DNA of 64,000 nt, from contig NZ_CP062976.1 of the NCBI RefSeq assembly GCF_014898075.1, positions 682,001 through 746,000 of the forward strand, written 5' to 3'. The notes under the pieces were generated by a model, which did not search any database, was not told where the DNA came from, and worked only from the letters and a program-made list of their open reading frames with translations. Every line of letters begins with the position of its first letter. The stretch's first letter is position 1. Origin of the DNA: Neisseria yangbaofengii (lineage in GTDB: Bacteria > Pseudomonadota > Gammaproteobacteria > Burkholderiales > Neisseriaceae). Positions 8,610-19,753 of this stretch are shown piece after piece. The position numbers were made by a program, and so were the translations under genes.

Positions 8610-9364
8610 CCGAATTTGTGGTGTTGATTCCGGCGCGTTTGTCGTCTTCACGCCTGCCGGGCAAAGCGTTGGCCGATATTCACGGCAAACCGATGGTGGT
8701 GCGCGTGGCCGAGCAGGCCGCCAAAAGCCATGCGGCGCGCGTGGTGGTGGCAACCGATCACGTTGATATTCAAGCGGCTTGCAAAGCGCACGGTGTAGAA
8801 GTGGTGATGACGGCCGATACACATGAGAGCGGCAGCACACGTTTGGCCGAAGCGGTGAAAACACTCAATCTGCCGCAGCATTTGATTGTGGTGAACGTGC
8901 AGGGTGATGAGCCCTTAATCGAGCCGGAACTGATTAACCGCACCGCTGAAGTGTTGGTGGAAAACAATGTGCAAATGGCCACCGCTGCGCATGAATTGCA
9001 CGATTTCGATGAATTTATGAATCCGAACGTGGTTAAAGTGTTGCTGGATAAAAACCGCAATGCCATGTATTTCAGCCGCGCACCGATTCCGTTTCCGCGC
9101 GACACCATGCGCGGAAATCTGCGTGAATTGCCGCAGGAAACACCTGTTTTGCGCCACATCGGCATTTATGCCTACCGCGCCGGTTTCCTGCAACGCTATG
9201 CCGAAATGAGCGTGTCGCCGCTGGAAACCATTGAATCGTTGGAACAATTGCGCGTGTTGTGGCACGGTTTCCCGATTGCGGTGGAATTGACCGGCCATGC
9301 GCCGGCCGCCGGCGTGGATACGCAAGAAGATTTAGAGCGTGTGTTGCAGGTGTTTCAAGCATAA
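8606..9364 (+). CDS. kdsB: 3-deoxy-manno-octulosonate cytidylyltransferase
   Basis: A 252-residue cytoplasmic enzyme that activates Kdo to CMP-Kdo for the LPS inner core. The start at 8606 (ATGA overlap with the preceding stop) gives [20 protein letters not shown], the typical nucleotidyltransferase N-terminus. [24 protein letters not shown] and [12 protein letters not shown] are family landmarks. A longer reading starting at 8363 in the same frame has no family similarity and overlaps the Trm112 gene. Confidence 0.95.
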   Translation: MTEFVVLIPARLSSSRLPGKALADIHGKPMVVRVAEQAAKSHAARVVVATDHVDIQAACKAHGVEVVMTADTHESGSTRLAEAVKTLNLPQHLIVVNVQGDEPLIEPELINRTAEVLVENNVQMATAAHELHDFDEFMNPNVVKVLLDKNRNAMYFSRAPIPFPRDTMRGNLRELPQETPVLRHIGIYAYRAGFLQRYAEMSVSPLETIESLEQLRVLWHGFPIAVELTGHAPAAGVDTQEDLERVLQVFQA

Positions 9365-10129
<765 letters not shown>

Positions 10130-10149
10130 TTTTGCGCCCATGAAAAGAC

Positions 10150-10189
10150 AAAAAGGCCGTCTGAAAAATTTCTTTCAGACGGCCTTTTT
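10150..10189. terminator. DUS-pair terminator after adk
   Basis: Inverted AGGCCGTCTGAA with a 5-base A run before and T run after, a strong intrinsic terminator shape. Confidence 0.85.
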
Positions 10190-10276
10190 GTATGGAAAAA
10201 CTGTTAAAATCCGGATTAACTGATGATAAAGGCCGATGCGGATTTCACTGTGCGGCTCGCTTTGATAGGAATTATA

Positions 10277-11014
10277 ATGAACCCGTTAATCACTGATTTT
10301 CACCTGCCGCAAACCCGCACGCCGGTGATTGTGGCTTTGGATTTTGCCAATGAAGCCGATACGCTGAATTTTGTGCGCACGCTCGACCCGAGTTTGTGTC
10401 AAATTAAAATCGGCAAAGAATTGTTTACCGCAACCGGCCGCCCGTTGGCGGAAAAACTGATTAACCAAGGCTTTAAATTATTCTTGGATTTGAAATACCA
10501 CGATATTCCCAACACCGTTGCCCAGGCCTGCCGCGTGGCGGCCGATATGGGCGTGTGGATGGTCGATTTACATGCTTCGGGTGGCCGCCGCATGATGGAA
10601 GCCGCAGCGGAAGCCGTCGCCAATCATGCGCAAAAACCGCTGCTGATCGGTGTGACCGTATTGACCAGCATGGAACAAAGCGATATGGCGGAAATCGGCT
10701 TGGATATCGAGCCGGAGCAGCAAGTATTGCGTTTGGCTAAATTAACCCGAAGATCAGGCTTGGACGGCGTTGTCTGCTCGCCTTTGGAAGCCGTGCCGTT
10801 GCGCCGTGAGTTGGGCGAAGATTTTGTGTTGGTAACACCGGGCATCCGCTTGGATATTGCCGGTAACAACGACGACCAACGCCGCATCATGACCCCGGCC
10901 GAAGCGCTGGCAGCCGGTTCGACTTATCTGGTAATGGGACGCCCGGTAACGCAAGCAGCCGACCCGATAGCCGTATTGCGCGAAGTAAACCGTATGGCCA
11001 ATCCGGCGGAATAA
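10277..11014 (+). CDS. pyrF: Orotidine 5'-phosphate decarboxylase
   Basis: A 245-residue enzyme for the last step of UMP synthesis. The start at 10277 gives MNPLITDFHLPQTRTPVIVA, followed by the substrate motif IVALDF. The catalytic DLKYHDIPNTV motif lies at about residues 70-80, and LVTPGIR and GSTYLVMGRPVT mark the phosphate end of the TIM barrel. An in-frame upstream ATG at 10223 adds 18 residues with no family match. Confidence 0.96.
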   Translation: MNPLITDFHLPQTRTPVIVALDFANEADTLNFVRTLDPSLCQIKIGKELFTATGRPLAEKLINQGFKLFLDLKYHDIPNTVAQACRVAADMGVWMVDLHASGGRRMMEAAAEAVANHAQKPLLIGVTVLTSMEQSDMAEIGLDIEPEQQVLRLAKLTRRSGLDGVVCSPLEAVPLRRELGEDFVLVTPGIRLDIAGNNDDQRRIMTPAEALAAGSTYLVMGRPVTQAADPIAVLREVNRMANPAE

Positions 11015-11155
11015 TTTCAGACGGCCTTAAAGGTGGTAGCTTGGATTGAAAACCCAAAAAAATCCTATTGAATGTAAAAACATAACCATAGCGGCGTGAA
11101 CGCAAGGCCGATTCATGCCGTTGAGCAGTAAACCCAAATCAGGAATTTATTTAAT

Positions 11156-12118
11156 ATGGTACAAAAATTCCAGGCAGCAGATGTACAGCAACGTTTCGCC
11201 CAAGCGCGGGTGTTGGTGGTGGGCGATGTCATGCTCGACCGTTATTGGTTCGGTGACGTATCGCGCATTTCGCCTGAAGCGCCGGTGCCGGTGGCGAAAA
11301 TCAACCAAATCGACCAACGTGCGGGCGGAGCCGCCAATGTGGCACGCAATATTGCTTCATTGGGCGGTAAAGCCGGATTGTTGTCGGTAACCGGTCATGA
11401 CGAAGCCGCTGATTCGCTTGAACAGCTGATGCAGCAAGACGGCGTAGAATCTTATTTAATGCGCGACGAACAAATAGCCACCACAGTAAAATTGCGTGTG
11501 GTGGCCCGCAATCAGCAATTGATTCGTTTGGACTTTGAAGAATTGCCGCATCATGAAGTGTTGGAACAAGTCAAAGAACGTTATCGGGAAGTCTTGCCCG
11601 ATTACGATGCGGTGATTTTTTCCGATTACGGCAAAGGCGGCCTGGCCCACATAGCCGACATGATTGATTGGGCGAAACAGGCGGGCAAAATCGTGTTGAT
11701 TGACCCGAAAGGCGATGATTACGAAAAATACGCCGGCGCGACCTTGATTACGCCCAACCGCAGCGAATTGAAAGAAGTGGTCGGCAGTTGGCGCAACGAA
11801 GACGAGTTGGCCGGAAAAGCGCAAAGCCTGCGCCGCCATCTCGATTTGACCGCTATTTTGCTGACCCGCAGTGAAGAAGGCATGACGCTGTTTAACGACG
11901 GCGAAGCGGTGTATCAGCCGACGCGGGCGCAGGAAGTGTATGACGTTTCCGGCGCGGGTGATACCGTAATTGCGGGTATGGGCTTGGCAATGGCCGCCGG
12001 TTTTACCATGCCCGAATCCATGCATTTGGCCAATACCGCCGCCGGTGTGGTGGTGGCGAAATTGGGTACGGCGGTTTGCTCGTTTGATGAGTTGCAAACT
12101 GCGTTGGCCGGCCAATAA
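11156..12118 (+). CDS. hldA: D-glycero-beta-D-manno-heptose-7-phosphate kinase
   Basis: A 320-residue PfkB-family (ribokinase fold) sugar kinase. VLVVGDVMLDRYWFGDV at about residues 19-35 and the C-terminal DVSGAGDTVIAGMGLA anion-hole/base motif are diagnostic. It lacks the nucleotidyltransferase half of E. coli HldE, as is normal for Neisseria RfaE. Together with hldD 68 nt downstream it builds the ADP-heptose used for the LPS inner core. Confidence 0.95.
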   Translation: MVQKFQAADVQQRFAQARVLVVGDVMLDRYWFGDVSRISPEAPVPVAKINQIDQRAGGAANVARNIASLGGKAGLLSVTGHDEAADSLEQLMQQDGVESYLMRDEQIATTVKLRVVARNQQLIRLDFEELPHHEVLEQVKERYREVLPDYDAVIFSDYGKGGLAHIADMIDWAKQAGKIVLIDPKGDDYEKYAGATLITPNRSELKEVVGSWRNEDELAGKAQSLRRHLDLTAILLTRSEEGMTLFNDGEAVYQPTRAQEVYDVSGAGDTVIAGMGLAMAAGFTMPESMHLANTAAGVVVAKLGTAVCSFDELQTALAGQ

Positions 12119-12136
12119 ACATTGAATATTCAACGA

Positions 12137-12169
12137 TTCAGACGGCCTTGATTGAACAGACCGTCTGAA
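12137..12169. repeat. Outward DUS pair between hldA and hldD
   Basis: TTCAGACGGCCT and GACCGTCTGAA face each other, forming an imperfect hairpin of about 10 bp. It may attenuate read-through or simply be two uptake sites. Confidence 0.5.
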
Positions 12170-12186
12170 AAACAAAAGGAATTGTT

Positions 12187-13191
12187 ATGACCATCATCGT
12201 AACCGGCGCGGCCGGCTTTATCGGCAGCAATATTGTCAAAGCGTTGAACGCGCGCGGCATCACCGACATCATAGCGGTGGATAACCTGACGCGCGGCGAA
12301 AAATTCAAAAATCTGGCCGAGTGCGAAATCAGCCATTATCTCGACAAACACGAATTTATCCGCCAAGTGCGCGAACATGCCTTGCCTTACGATGATATTC
12401 AAGCCGTGTTTCATCAAGGTGCGTGTTCCGACACCATGAACCACGACGGCCTGTATATGATGGACAACAACTATCAATATACGCTGGATTTGTTCGATTG
12501 GTGCCAAGACGAGCGCATTCCGCTGCTGTATGCGTCGAGCGCGGCGGTGTACGGCAAGGGCGAGGTTTTCCGTGAAGAGCGCGAACTGGAAAAACCGCTG
12601 AATGTGTACGGCTATTCAAAATTCCTGTTCGACCAAGTATTGCGCCGACGCATGGAGGAGGGCTTGACCGCGCAAGTGGCGGGCTTCCGCTATTTCAATG
12701 TTTACGGCCAAATGGAACAACACAAAGGCCGCATGGCTTCGGTGGCTTTCCACCATTTCAACCAATACCGTGAAAACGGGTATGTGAACCTGTTCGGTGC
12801 CAACGACGGCTATGGCAACGGCGAGCAAACCCGCGATTTCGTCAGCGTGGAAGACGTGGCCAAAGTGAACCTGTTTTTCTTCGATAATCCTGAATTATCA
12901 GGCATTTTCAACTTAGGCACCGGCCGCAGCCAGCAGTTTAACGACTTGGCCGCCGCCACCGTCAACGCCTGCCGCGCCGCCGAAGGCAAGCCGGAAATGA
13001 GCTTGGAAGAATTGGTGAAAGAAGAACTGATTCGCTACATTCCGTTCCCTGATGCATTAAAAGGCAAATACCAAAGCTTTACCCAAGCCGATATCAGCAA
13101 ACTGCGTGCAGCCGGTTACAATGAATCCTTCTTTGATGTCAAAGAAGGTGTAAGCCGTTATGTGCAATGGATGTTGGCGAACTTGGTTTAA
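12187..13191 (+). CDS. hldD: ADP-L-glycero-D-manno-heptose 6-epimerase
   Basis: A 334-residue extended short-chain dehydrogenase. The Rossmann motif [13 protein letters not shown] is at residues 4-16, YASSAAVYG and the catalytic YGYSKFLFD follow, and FRYFNVYG comes later. It converts ADP-D,D-heptose to the L,D form for the LPS core. A good Shine-Dalgarno (aaaaggaattgtt) precedes the ATG. It follows hldA and ends at a DUS hairpin. Confidence 0.96.
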   Translation: MTIIVTGAAGFIGSNIVKALNARGITDIIAVDNLTRGEKFKNLAECEISHYLDKHEFIRQVREHALPYDDIQAVFHQGACSDTMNHDGLYMMDNNYQYTLDLFDWCQDERIPLLYASSAAVYGKGEVFREERELEKPLNVYGYSKFLFDQVLRRRMEEGLTAQVAGFRYFNVYGQMEQHKGRMASVAFHHFNQYRENGYVNLFGANDGYGNGEQTRDFVSVEDVAKVNLFFFDNPELSGIFNLGTGRSQQFNDLAAATVNACRAAEGKPEMSLEELVKEELIRYIPFPDALKGKYQSFTQADISKLRAAGYNESFFDVKEGVSRYVQWMLANLV

Positions 13192-13209
13192 GCATTGAAT
13201 TTGATTCAA

Positions 13210-13240
13210 CAGGCCGTCTGAAATGTTTTCAGACAGCCTG
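13210..13240. terminator. DUS-pair terminator after hldD
   Basis: AGGCCGTCTGAA followed closely by an inverted copy carrying one changed base (cagacAgcct), 18 nt after the hldD stop. Confidence 0.65.
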
Positions 13241-13321
13241 AAATATTTGTTGGAAAGACTGACCCAAGCAAGTCAGGATTTACAATATCTGCCGTTTATG
13301 CTTTAATTTTCCTTAACCGAA

Positions 13322-13400
13322 ACAGGGGTGCTGCGCCACGCGCGGCTGAGAATTACCCTTATACCACCCGATCAGGATAATACCTGCGTGGGGAGTTTCA
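13322..13400 (+). promoter_or_regulatory. TPP riboswitch (THI element) upstream of thiC
   Basis: The aptamer is recognised from GGGGTGC at 13325, GGCTGAGA in the middle, ACCCTT, then ACCCGATCAGGATAATACC and GCGTGGGGAG. These are the conserved thi-box segments that bind thiamine pyrophosphate. It sits about 105 nt before the thiC start, so TPP should repress thiC. Confidence 0.95.
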
Positions 13401-13412
13401 GCGAGTTTATTT

Positions 13413-15381
<1,969 letters not shown>

Positions 15382-15403
15382 TGGCTGCAATTTAAGCTAT
15401 AAA

Positions 15404-15441
15404 GAGGCCGTCTGAATCGGTAAAGTGTTTCAGACGGCCTC
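15404..15441. terminator. DUS-pair terminator after thiC
   Basis: GAGGCCGTCTGAA and its complement with a 12-nt loop, 22 nt after the thiC stop. Confidence 0.8.
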
Positions 15442-15516
15442 AAGCTTTATCGGCAAGATATTAATTAAATGTAAGAAAACCCGCGTTGTTTACAGTATTT
15501 GAAAGACAATGCCGCA

Positions 15517-15691
15517 ATGAGCATTTACAAAAACACCCGACTGACACCGCACCAACGTTAAGCCGTTTGGAGAGCCTATACACAGAATAAAACCGCTTCA
15601 GGAAATGGCCAGGCTGGCCGGTTGCAGCGTATCGCTGGTAAAGCCGGTGATGCGGAAATATAAAGCAGAACAGTATGATACGGAAAGATAA
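15517..15691 (+). pseudogene. IS481-like transposase remnant (N-terminal part)
   Basis: MSIYKNTRLTPHQR followed by a stop, then in shifted frames AVWRAYTQNKT and QEMARLAGCSVSLVKPVMRKY. This resembles the N-terminal helix-turn-helix start of IS481-type transposases (NTRLTP...R...). No catalytic part follows and no inverted ends are evident. The call rests on short segments, so confidence is moderate. Confidence 0.45.
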
Positions 15692-15729
15692 AAAGGCCTT
15701 CTGAAAGATTGTTTTTTCAGACGGCCTTT
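15691..15729. terminator. Degenerate DUS hairpin
   Basis: AGGCCTTCTGAA (one base off the DUS) paired with an intact TTCAGACGGCCT. Flanking A and T runs keep the terminator shape. Confidence 0.55.
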
Positions 15730-15868
15730 ATGCGTGTAGGCGGTAGAACGCGTGCGTGTTAGAGCCGTAATCTGCCTTTAAATTTTAGATTTTACACAGA
15801 CCACAGACTACAGCTTGCTATTTTATAGCTGAAGCATATTATGTCATTTGTTTAAAGAAGGAATCTTT

Positions 15869-15985
15869 ATGGAAGCATTGTTTTACTTCGGGATATTTTT
15901 GATATTAGGTGTGATTCCCGGATTTCTGATAGGTGTATCTTGTTATAGGAATATGACGCAGAGAAACAATGAGGAGGAAGTATGA
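15869..15985 (+). CDS. Small membrane protein, 38 residues
   Basis: A short reading frame starting MEALFYFGIFLILGVIPGFL with a good ribosome site (aaagaagg) 6-7 nt upstream. It is one hydrophobic helix plus a polar tail (YRNMTQRNNEEEV). Its stop overlaps the ATG of the next gene (ATGA), so coupled translation is likely. No family is recognised. The spacing and overlap support it being real. Confidence 0.5.
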   Translation: MEALFYFGIFLILGVIPGFLIGVSCYRNMTQRNNEEEV

Positions 15986-16521
15986 TTGGATTGATTGCCA
16001 TCATCTTGATTATTGTTGTTTTTGGCGGCATTGGTTTTGTTTCGGGGTGGCTCTTTGCTATATGGGACGAACGCAGCGGTATTTTAAGCTCGCCCAAAAG
16101 GTTTCTCTGTTATCTACTTGGCTTGGCAGTGTTGTTTTTGGTTTTATTCGGCGACGAGATTATCGGCAAGATGCAGTTTGATGCTTTATGTAGAAAGGCA
16201 GAGTTCAAGCTGTTGGTTGATGAAGCTGAGCTTAAGGATAAAAAATTGATCTCCTACCGTAAAAAAGGGAAACGAATAGAATACCACGGGGTGCGAATTT
16301 ATCATTACATTGACGATTATCAAGATGATGAAAAGGGAGTAGTCTATTTTTCTACCAGTTCATATTATGCATTTGGAGCAGGATGGCTTTCAAATATTGT
16401 TACTTTAGGAAACAGGCAATTTTTAATATTCTCTAATAAATTAGATAATAGAATTTGTAGTAATCCAAAATATGAAGAATTTAAAAAGAAATATCATTTT
16501 TCAATAATTCATGAACGATAA
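15982..16521 (+). CDS. Hypothetical membrane-anchored protein
   Basis: 179 residues. Two N-terminal hydrophobic segments (about residues 1-27 and 41-60) are followed by a soluble, Lys/Tyr-rich domain with alternating beta-like stretches (YHGVRIYHYIDDYQDDEKG). No family is recognised. The gene is clearly more AT-rich than the flanking core genes, overlaps the small ORF upstream by 4 nt and ends 10 nt before the lipase-like gene. An accessory role such as partner or immunity for the lipase-like protein is possible but unsupported by motif. Confidence 0.55.
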   Translation: MIGLIAIILIIVVFGGIGFVSGWLFAIWDERSGILSSPKRFLCYLLGLAVLFLVLFGDEIIGKMQFDALCRKAEFKLLVDEAELKDKKLISYRKKGKRIEYHGVRIYHYIDDYQDDEKGVVYFSTSSYYAFGAGWLSNIVTLGNRQFLIFSNKLDNRICSNPKYEEFKKKYHFSIIHER

Positions 16522-16531
16522 TGGAGTTTGA

Positions 16532-17398
16532 ATGAATACGTTACAAAACACATACATTAATGCATTATTAGCTGATGCGGTATACGTTAAAGAACTTAAT
16601 AATAAACTGTCATCTAAAAGTTTGACAGCTTTATTGACTGAAAGAATGACCTACACCCAAGCTCAGTATATTGCTGATAATTTTGAAGTACTTGCAGTAA
16701 AAGAAACCGATGATTGGATAAAAAGCGGGTTTGATGCCGTTATCTGGCGCGGTAAAGAAAATGGTATTGCTGCCGGAAAAATCTTTGTTTCTTTACGAGG
16801 CACGGAAGGGGCACAGGATTTTATTACTGATGTGGATTTGGCTTTGTCTGTAGCCGCACGCGGTCAGATTATCGATATGGTCAACTGGTGGAATCAGGTT
16901 GTGACACCGACCAATCAAATGGCCGCACAGATTAAAGAAGTAGGAGCTGATTCCAATTTAAGTTCAAAGCCAAATATGCTGGAATTTCGTTTTGTAGAAA
17001 AAAGCGATTCGGTCAAAGGATTAGGGATATTGGTGTCTGATGAAGGTGCAAATTTATCGGTAACGGTAAATGGTCACAGTTTGGGTGGTCATTTGGCAGG
17101 TGCATTTGCGAGATTGTTTCAAGACAGTATTCAGATTGATGAGGTAAATACCTTTAATGGTGCCGGTTTTCTTTCTACTGGTGAATTCTTTTTTAAACAA
17201 ATTGAAACTGCATTATCATTAGAGCCAACCAAATTTTATACACCTCAAAACAACTACTTTGCTGCGCACGGCATCAATGTCACTACTAATGACTGGTGGT
17301 TTAAGCAGATAGGTAGCAGGCAGCCTATTTTTAATGAAGAAGGTACGACAGTTCCTAATCATTCGCCCACGCCCTGCGGCAACTCGGCAAACATCTGA
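16532..17398 (+). CDS. Lipase-like (class 3, GHSLGG) protein, probably 3'-truncated
   Basis: 288 residues, no signal peptide. The nucleophile elbow VNGHSLGGHLAGAFARLF lies at about residues 178-195, with the preceding strand KIFVSLRGTEGAQDF at about 86-100 typical of class 3 lipases. NTFNGAG and a late PNHS (candidate catalytic His) follow. In related proteins I know of, sequence continues well beyond this His. Here the frame ends 10 codons later with unrelated-looking SPTPCGNSANI, while another frame gives HALRQLGKHLTISIHAA. I infer a recombination or frameshift truncation. Enzymatic activity is therefore doubtful. Confidence 0.6.
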   Translation: MNTLQNTYINALLADAVYVKELNNKLSSKSLTALLTERMTYTQAQYIADNFEVLAVKETDDWIKSGFDAVIWRGKENGIAAGKIFVSLRGTEGAQDFITDVDLALSVAARGQIIDMVNWWNQVVTPTNQMAAQIKEVGADSNLSSKPNMLEFRFVEKSDSVKGLGILVSDEGANLSVTVNGHSLGGHLAGAFARLFQDSIQIDEVNTFNGAGFLSTGEFFFKQIETALSLEPTKFYTPQNNYFAAHGINVTTNDWWFKQIGSRQPIFNEEGTTVPNHSPTPCGNSANI

Positions 17399-17500
17399 CT
17401 ATCAGTATCCATGCCGCTTAACCCTTATTACGTTATTTCACGATACAGGCCGTCTGAAACCGACGGCTTGTGTAACAAATACCTAAAAACAGAGGATTAT

Positions 17501-17773
17501 ATGTGTAAAACTAAGCCCTTAATTTTCCTGCTTATTTTGACAGCATGCTCTCCTACTTCTAATATCCCGTTTCAAAAAGCAACAAAGAGTTTTGAATCCC
17601 AAAACGTAGATAACATGAAAAATGTCCAAATCCGGCAAGGAGATTTGTGCCAAATCTCTCCCGATCTGACATTTGGCAAGGTATATGCCTATCACGAAAT
17701 CACCTGCCAAAGCGGGGAATCCGGATACATTCTTGATGAATACTTCCAATATTTTGAACCTGCCGATAATTAA
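17501..17773 (+). CDS. Small predicted lipoprotein
   Basis: 90 residues starting MCKTKPLIFLLILTACSPTS, with a lipobox LTAC (Cys at residue 16). The mature part is short and beta-rich (NVQIRQGDLCQISPDLTFG, YAYHEITCQSGESGYILDEY) and contains two further cysteines that could form a disulfide. An upstream in-frame ATG at 17411 would remove the signal peptide from the N-terminus, so 17501 is preferred. It lies after the lipase-like gene, where lipase effectors often have a lipoprotein partner, but that role is only a guess. Confidence 0.6.
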   Translation: MCKTKPLIFLLILTACSPTSNIPFQKATKSFESQNVDNMKNVQIRQGDLCQISPDLTFGKVYAYHEITCQSGESGYILDEYFQYFEPADN

Positions 17774-17793
17774 ATTGCCGGCAGGCTCTACCG

Positions 17794-18276
17794 TTATTGG
17801 ATTTTTGGATAATCATTCATTTTCACAACCGATTTGGATTTACTTAAAAAATTTGCCATATCAGCCGGAGAAAATACATCGCCAAATACCCATCGGGGGT
17901 CAACAACATTGACCCCAATATCACCAAAAGCAGCAACAATCTCTTTTGAGCAACTGTGATCTAAAACACCATACTTTGCATTAACCACGATTTTCTTTTC
18001 AATCGAAGCCAATAATTTCAATTTATCCTTTTCCGATAACTGAAGCACAAAACCACGTGTTTTGCGATAAGTTTGCTGTTTCTCTATATATGTGCGCTTT
18101 TCCCTAATATCCCATGACCCCGGACTCCGACCATATACCAAACCACCAATATTAACGGCAACATGCCCAAATTCAGAACCGCCACTCGGGATTCGTCCAT
18201 CACTGATTAAGATTTCAACATGATTGTTTTTCAGTATATAGTCAATCCCCCTAATATAAATTACAATCTCCCCCAT
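17794..18276 (-). CDS. NlpC/P60-like permuted papain-fold protein, 5' end replaced by IS
   Basis: 160 residues as read. FGHVAVNIGGLVYGRSPGSW (His near residue 38) and YGVLDHSCSKEIVAAF (Cys near 109) follow the H...C order of circularly permuted NlpC/P60 amidase-like domains. These are found in peptidoglycan- or acyl-cleaving effectors. By my estimate of the IS630 left end (about 18240), the first 12 codons and the start codon lie in the IS. The native N-terminus, probably with delivery sequence, would then be lost. Function is unproven and the gene may be inactive. Confidence 0.5.
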   Translation of the reverse strand: MGEIVIYIRGIDYILKNNHVEILISDGRIPSGGSEFGHVAVNIGGLVYGRSPGSWDIREKRTYIEKQQTYRKTRGFVLQLSEKDKLKLLASIEKKIVVNAKYGVLDHSCSKEIVAAFGDIGVNVVDPRWVFGDVFSPADMANFLSKSKSVVKMNDYPKIQ

Positions 18277-18583
18277 GACCTATTCAACAGACTTCCGCCA
18301 ACTTGCCTTAGCCAAACTCGCCCAAGGCCTCTCCATCCGTCAAGTAGCCAAAGAGCTCGGCATCGGCAGCGATACCGTGTTCAAATGGAAAAAGAATCCC
18401 ACTCCCAAAGGCTATCCCAAAGACAGAAAACCCCTCAAAATTACCAAAGAAGCACTGCTTAGAGACGTCGAACAATACCCCGATGCCTATTGCTACGAAC
18501 GGGGACAACGGCTCAACTGTTCGACCAACGGCATCCACCAGGCATTGAAAAGATACGGAATCAGTCGAAAAAAAGACCAATAA
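18275..18583 (+). CDS. IS630-family transposase, N-terminal frame (orfA)
   Basis: 102 residues with an N-terminal helix-turn-helix: LAKLAQGLSIRQVAKELGIG then SDTVFKWKKNP at residues 15-40. A Lys/Arg-rich linker follows. It ends SRKKDQ just after an A7 tract (18568-18574). The DDE part continues in the +1 frame, so a full transposase needs a frameshift there or the copy is mutated. Confidence 0.85.
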   Translation: MTYSTDFRQLALAKLAQGLSIRQVAKELGIGSDTVFKWKKNPTPKGYPKDRKPLKITKEALLRDVEQYPDAYCYERGQRLNCSTNGIHQALKRYGISRKKDQ

Positions 18584-19103
18584 ACACCCCAAAGCAGATG
18601 TTCGGCTCAGAAAACGCTTTATCAGACTCAGACACCGTTTCCAACTGAAAGAGCGTCCGATTGTTTGGCTGGACGAAAGCGGATTCAGAGCTTCCGTCCA
18701 CCGTCCTTACGGTTATGCCCCAAAAGGCAGACGGTGTATTGATACCCATGACTGGCAGGGACGTAATCAGACCAATGCCGTCGGAGCGTTATTTCACGGC
18801 AAACTGTTTGCCGTCGGGTTGTTTGATTGCAGTATTGACCGCCGAATATTTGACGCTTGGGTGGAGCGGATTTTGATTCCGGAGCTACCGCAAAACAGTG
18901 TGGTGGTGATGGATAATGCGACGTTTCATAAGGGGAGTGCTTTAACACTTCTGAAGGAGAAAGGCCATACTGTGTTATGGCTTCCGCCCTATAGCCCTGA
19001 TCTGAATCAGATAGAGAAAAAGTGGGCTTGGATTAAAGGTGTTAGGAATCGGCTGCGAATTACGGATGTGGATTGGCTGTTTCAGATGTGTATCGATAAA
19101 TAA
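18564..19103 (+). CDS. IS630-family transposase, catalytic DDE frame (orfB)
   Basis: About 179 codons open from the A7 region, with no early ATG. It carries the three catalytic acidic motifs: VWLDESGF, VVVMDNATFH and SPDLNQIEKKWAWIK. The spacing of the last two (about 35 residues) is that of IS630/Tc1-mariner transposases. The frame is +1 relative to orfA. Removing one A from the A7 run would fuse the two cleanly, so transcript slippage or a 1-nt insertion are both possible. Confidence 0.8.
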   Translation, partial: VEKKTNKHPKADVRLRKRFIRLRHRFQLKERPIVWLDESGFRASVHRPYGYAPKGRRCIDTHDWQGRNQTNAVGALFHGKLFAVGLFDCSIDRRIFDAWVERILIPELPQNSVVVMDNATFHKGSALTLLKEKGHTVLWLPPYSPDLNQIEKKWAWIKGVRNRLRITDVDWLFQMCIDK

Positions 19104-19216
19104 ATTTATTTGCTATATTTGACACAGATAAGGCACAAAGCAAAAAGACAGCTTAAAAAATAAGCTGCCCGCAATAAGGATTTAAATTCGTAAGTATCAG
19201 TAATTAAATAAATTAT

Positions 19217-19306
19217 TGGTGCCCGGAGCCGGAATCGAACCGGCACGACCTGTTTAGGGTCGACGGATTTTAAGTCCGTTGTGTCTACCTATTTCACCAC
19301 CCGGGC
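19217..19306 (-). tRNA. tRNA-Leu (anticodon TAA)
   Basis: On the complement: acceptor GCCCGGG/CCCGGGC, anticodon loop with TAA in GGACTTAAAATCC, a long variable arm as expected for Leu, T-loop GGTTCGATTCC, and encoded CCA. Confidence 0.95.
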
Positions 19307-19337
19307 AACAGTTTTATGAGAATAAAACTATTGAAAG

Positions 19338-19411
19338 TGGAGGCGGGAGTCGGAATCGAACCGGCGTAGACGGATTTGCAATCCGCTGCATAACCACTTT
19401 GCTATCCCGCC
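19338..19411 (-). tRNA. tRNA-Cys (anticodon GCA)
   Basis: On the complement: GGCGGGA acceptor, anticodon loop GGATTGCAAATCC with GCA, T-loop GGTTCGATTCC, CCA encoded. Confidence 0.95.
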
Positions 19412-19452
19412 ATAATGAAAAAGCTGCTCTATTACAAACAACTCTGTTATTT

Positions 19453-19528
19453 TGGAGCGGGAAACGAGTCTCGAACTCGCGACCTCAACCTTGGCAAGGT
19501 TGCGCTCTACCAACTGAGCTATTCCCGC
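19453..19528 (-). tRNA. tRNA-Gly (anticodon GCC), copy 1
   Basis: On the complement: GCGGGAA acceptor, D-loop AGCTCAGTTGGTAGAGC, anticodon loop CCTTGCCAAGG, T-loop GAGTTCGAGACTC, CCA encoded. It is one of four near-identical copies. Confidence 0.96.
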
Positions 19529-19556
19529 ATTCGGTATTACATTCAATGATAAACTT

Positions 19557-19632
19557 TGGAGCGGGAAACGAGTCTCGAACTCGCGACCTCAACCTTGGCA
19601 AGGTTGCGCTCTACCAACTGAGCTATTCCCGC
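19557..19632 (-). tRNA. tRNA-Gly (anticodon GCC), copy 2
   Basis: Same sequence as copy 1, 104 nt further on. The spacer between copies 1 and 2 and that between 2 and 3 are nearly identical (ATTCGGNNTTACATTCAATG). Confidence 0.96.
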
Positions 19633-19660
19633 ATTCGGCGTTACATTCAATGATAAACTT

Positions 19661-19736
19661 TGGAGCGGGAAACGAGTCTCGAACTCGCGACCTCAACCTT
19701 GGCAAGGTTGCGCTCTACCAACTGAGCTATTCCCGC
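19661..19736 (-). tRNA. tRNA-Gly (anticodon GCC), copy 3
   Basis: Same sequence as copies 1 and 2; spaced 104 nt from copy 2. Confidence 0.96.
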
Positions 19737-19753
19737 ATTTGATTAAATTTGAA

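Larger units (their letters stand above)
18240..19127 (+). mobile_element. IS630-family insertion sequence
   Basis: About 890 bp containing two transposase frames. The ends are not sharply defined: the left appears to begin near TATAGTCAAT and the right to end near ATATTTGACAC, weakly inverted. IS630 elements insert at TA, which fits. It abuts and probably truncates the minus-strand NlpC/P60-like gene. Confidence 0.7.
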
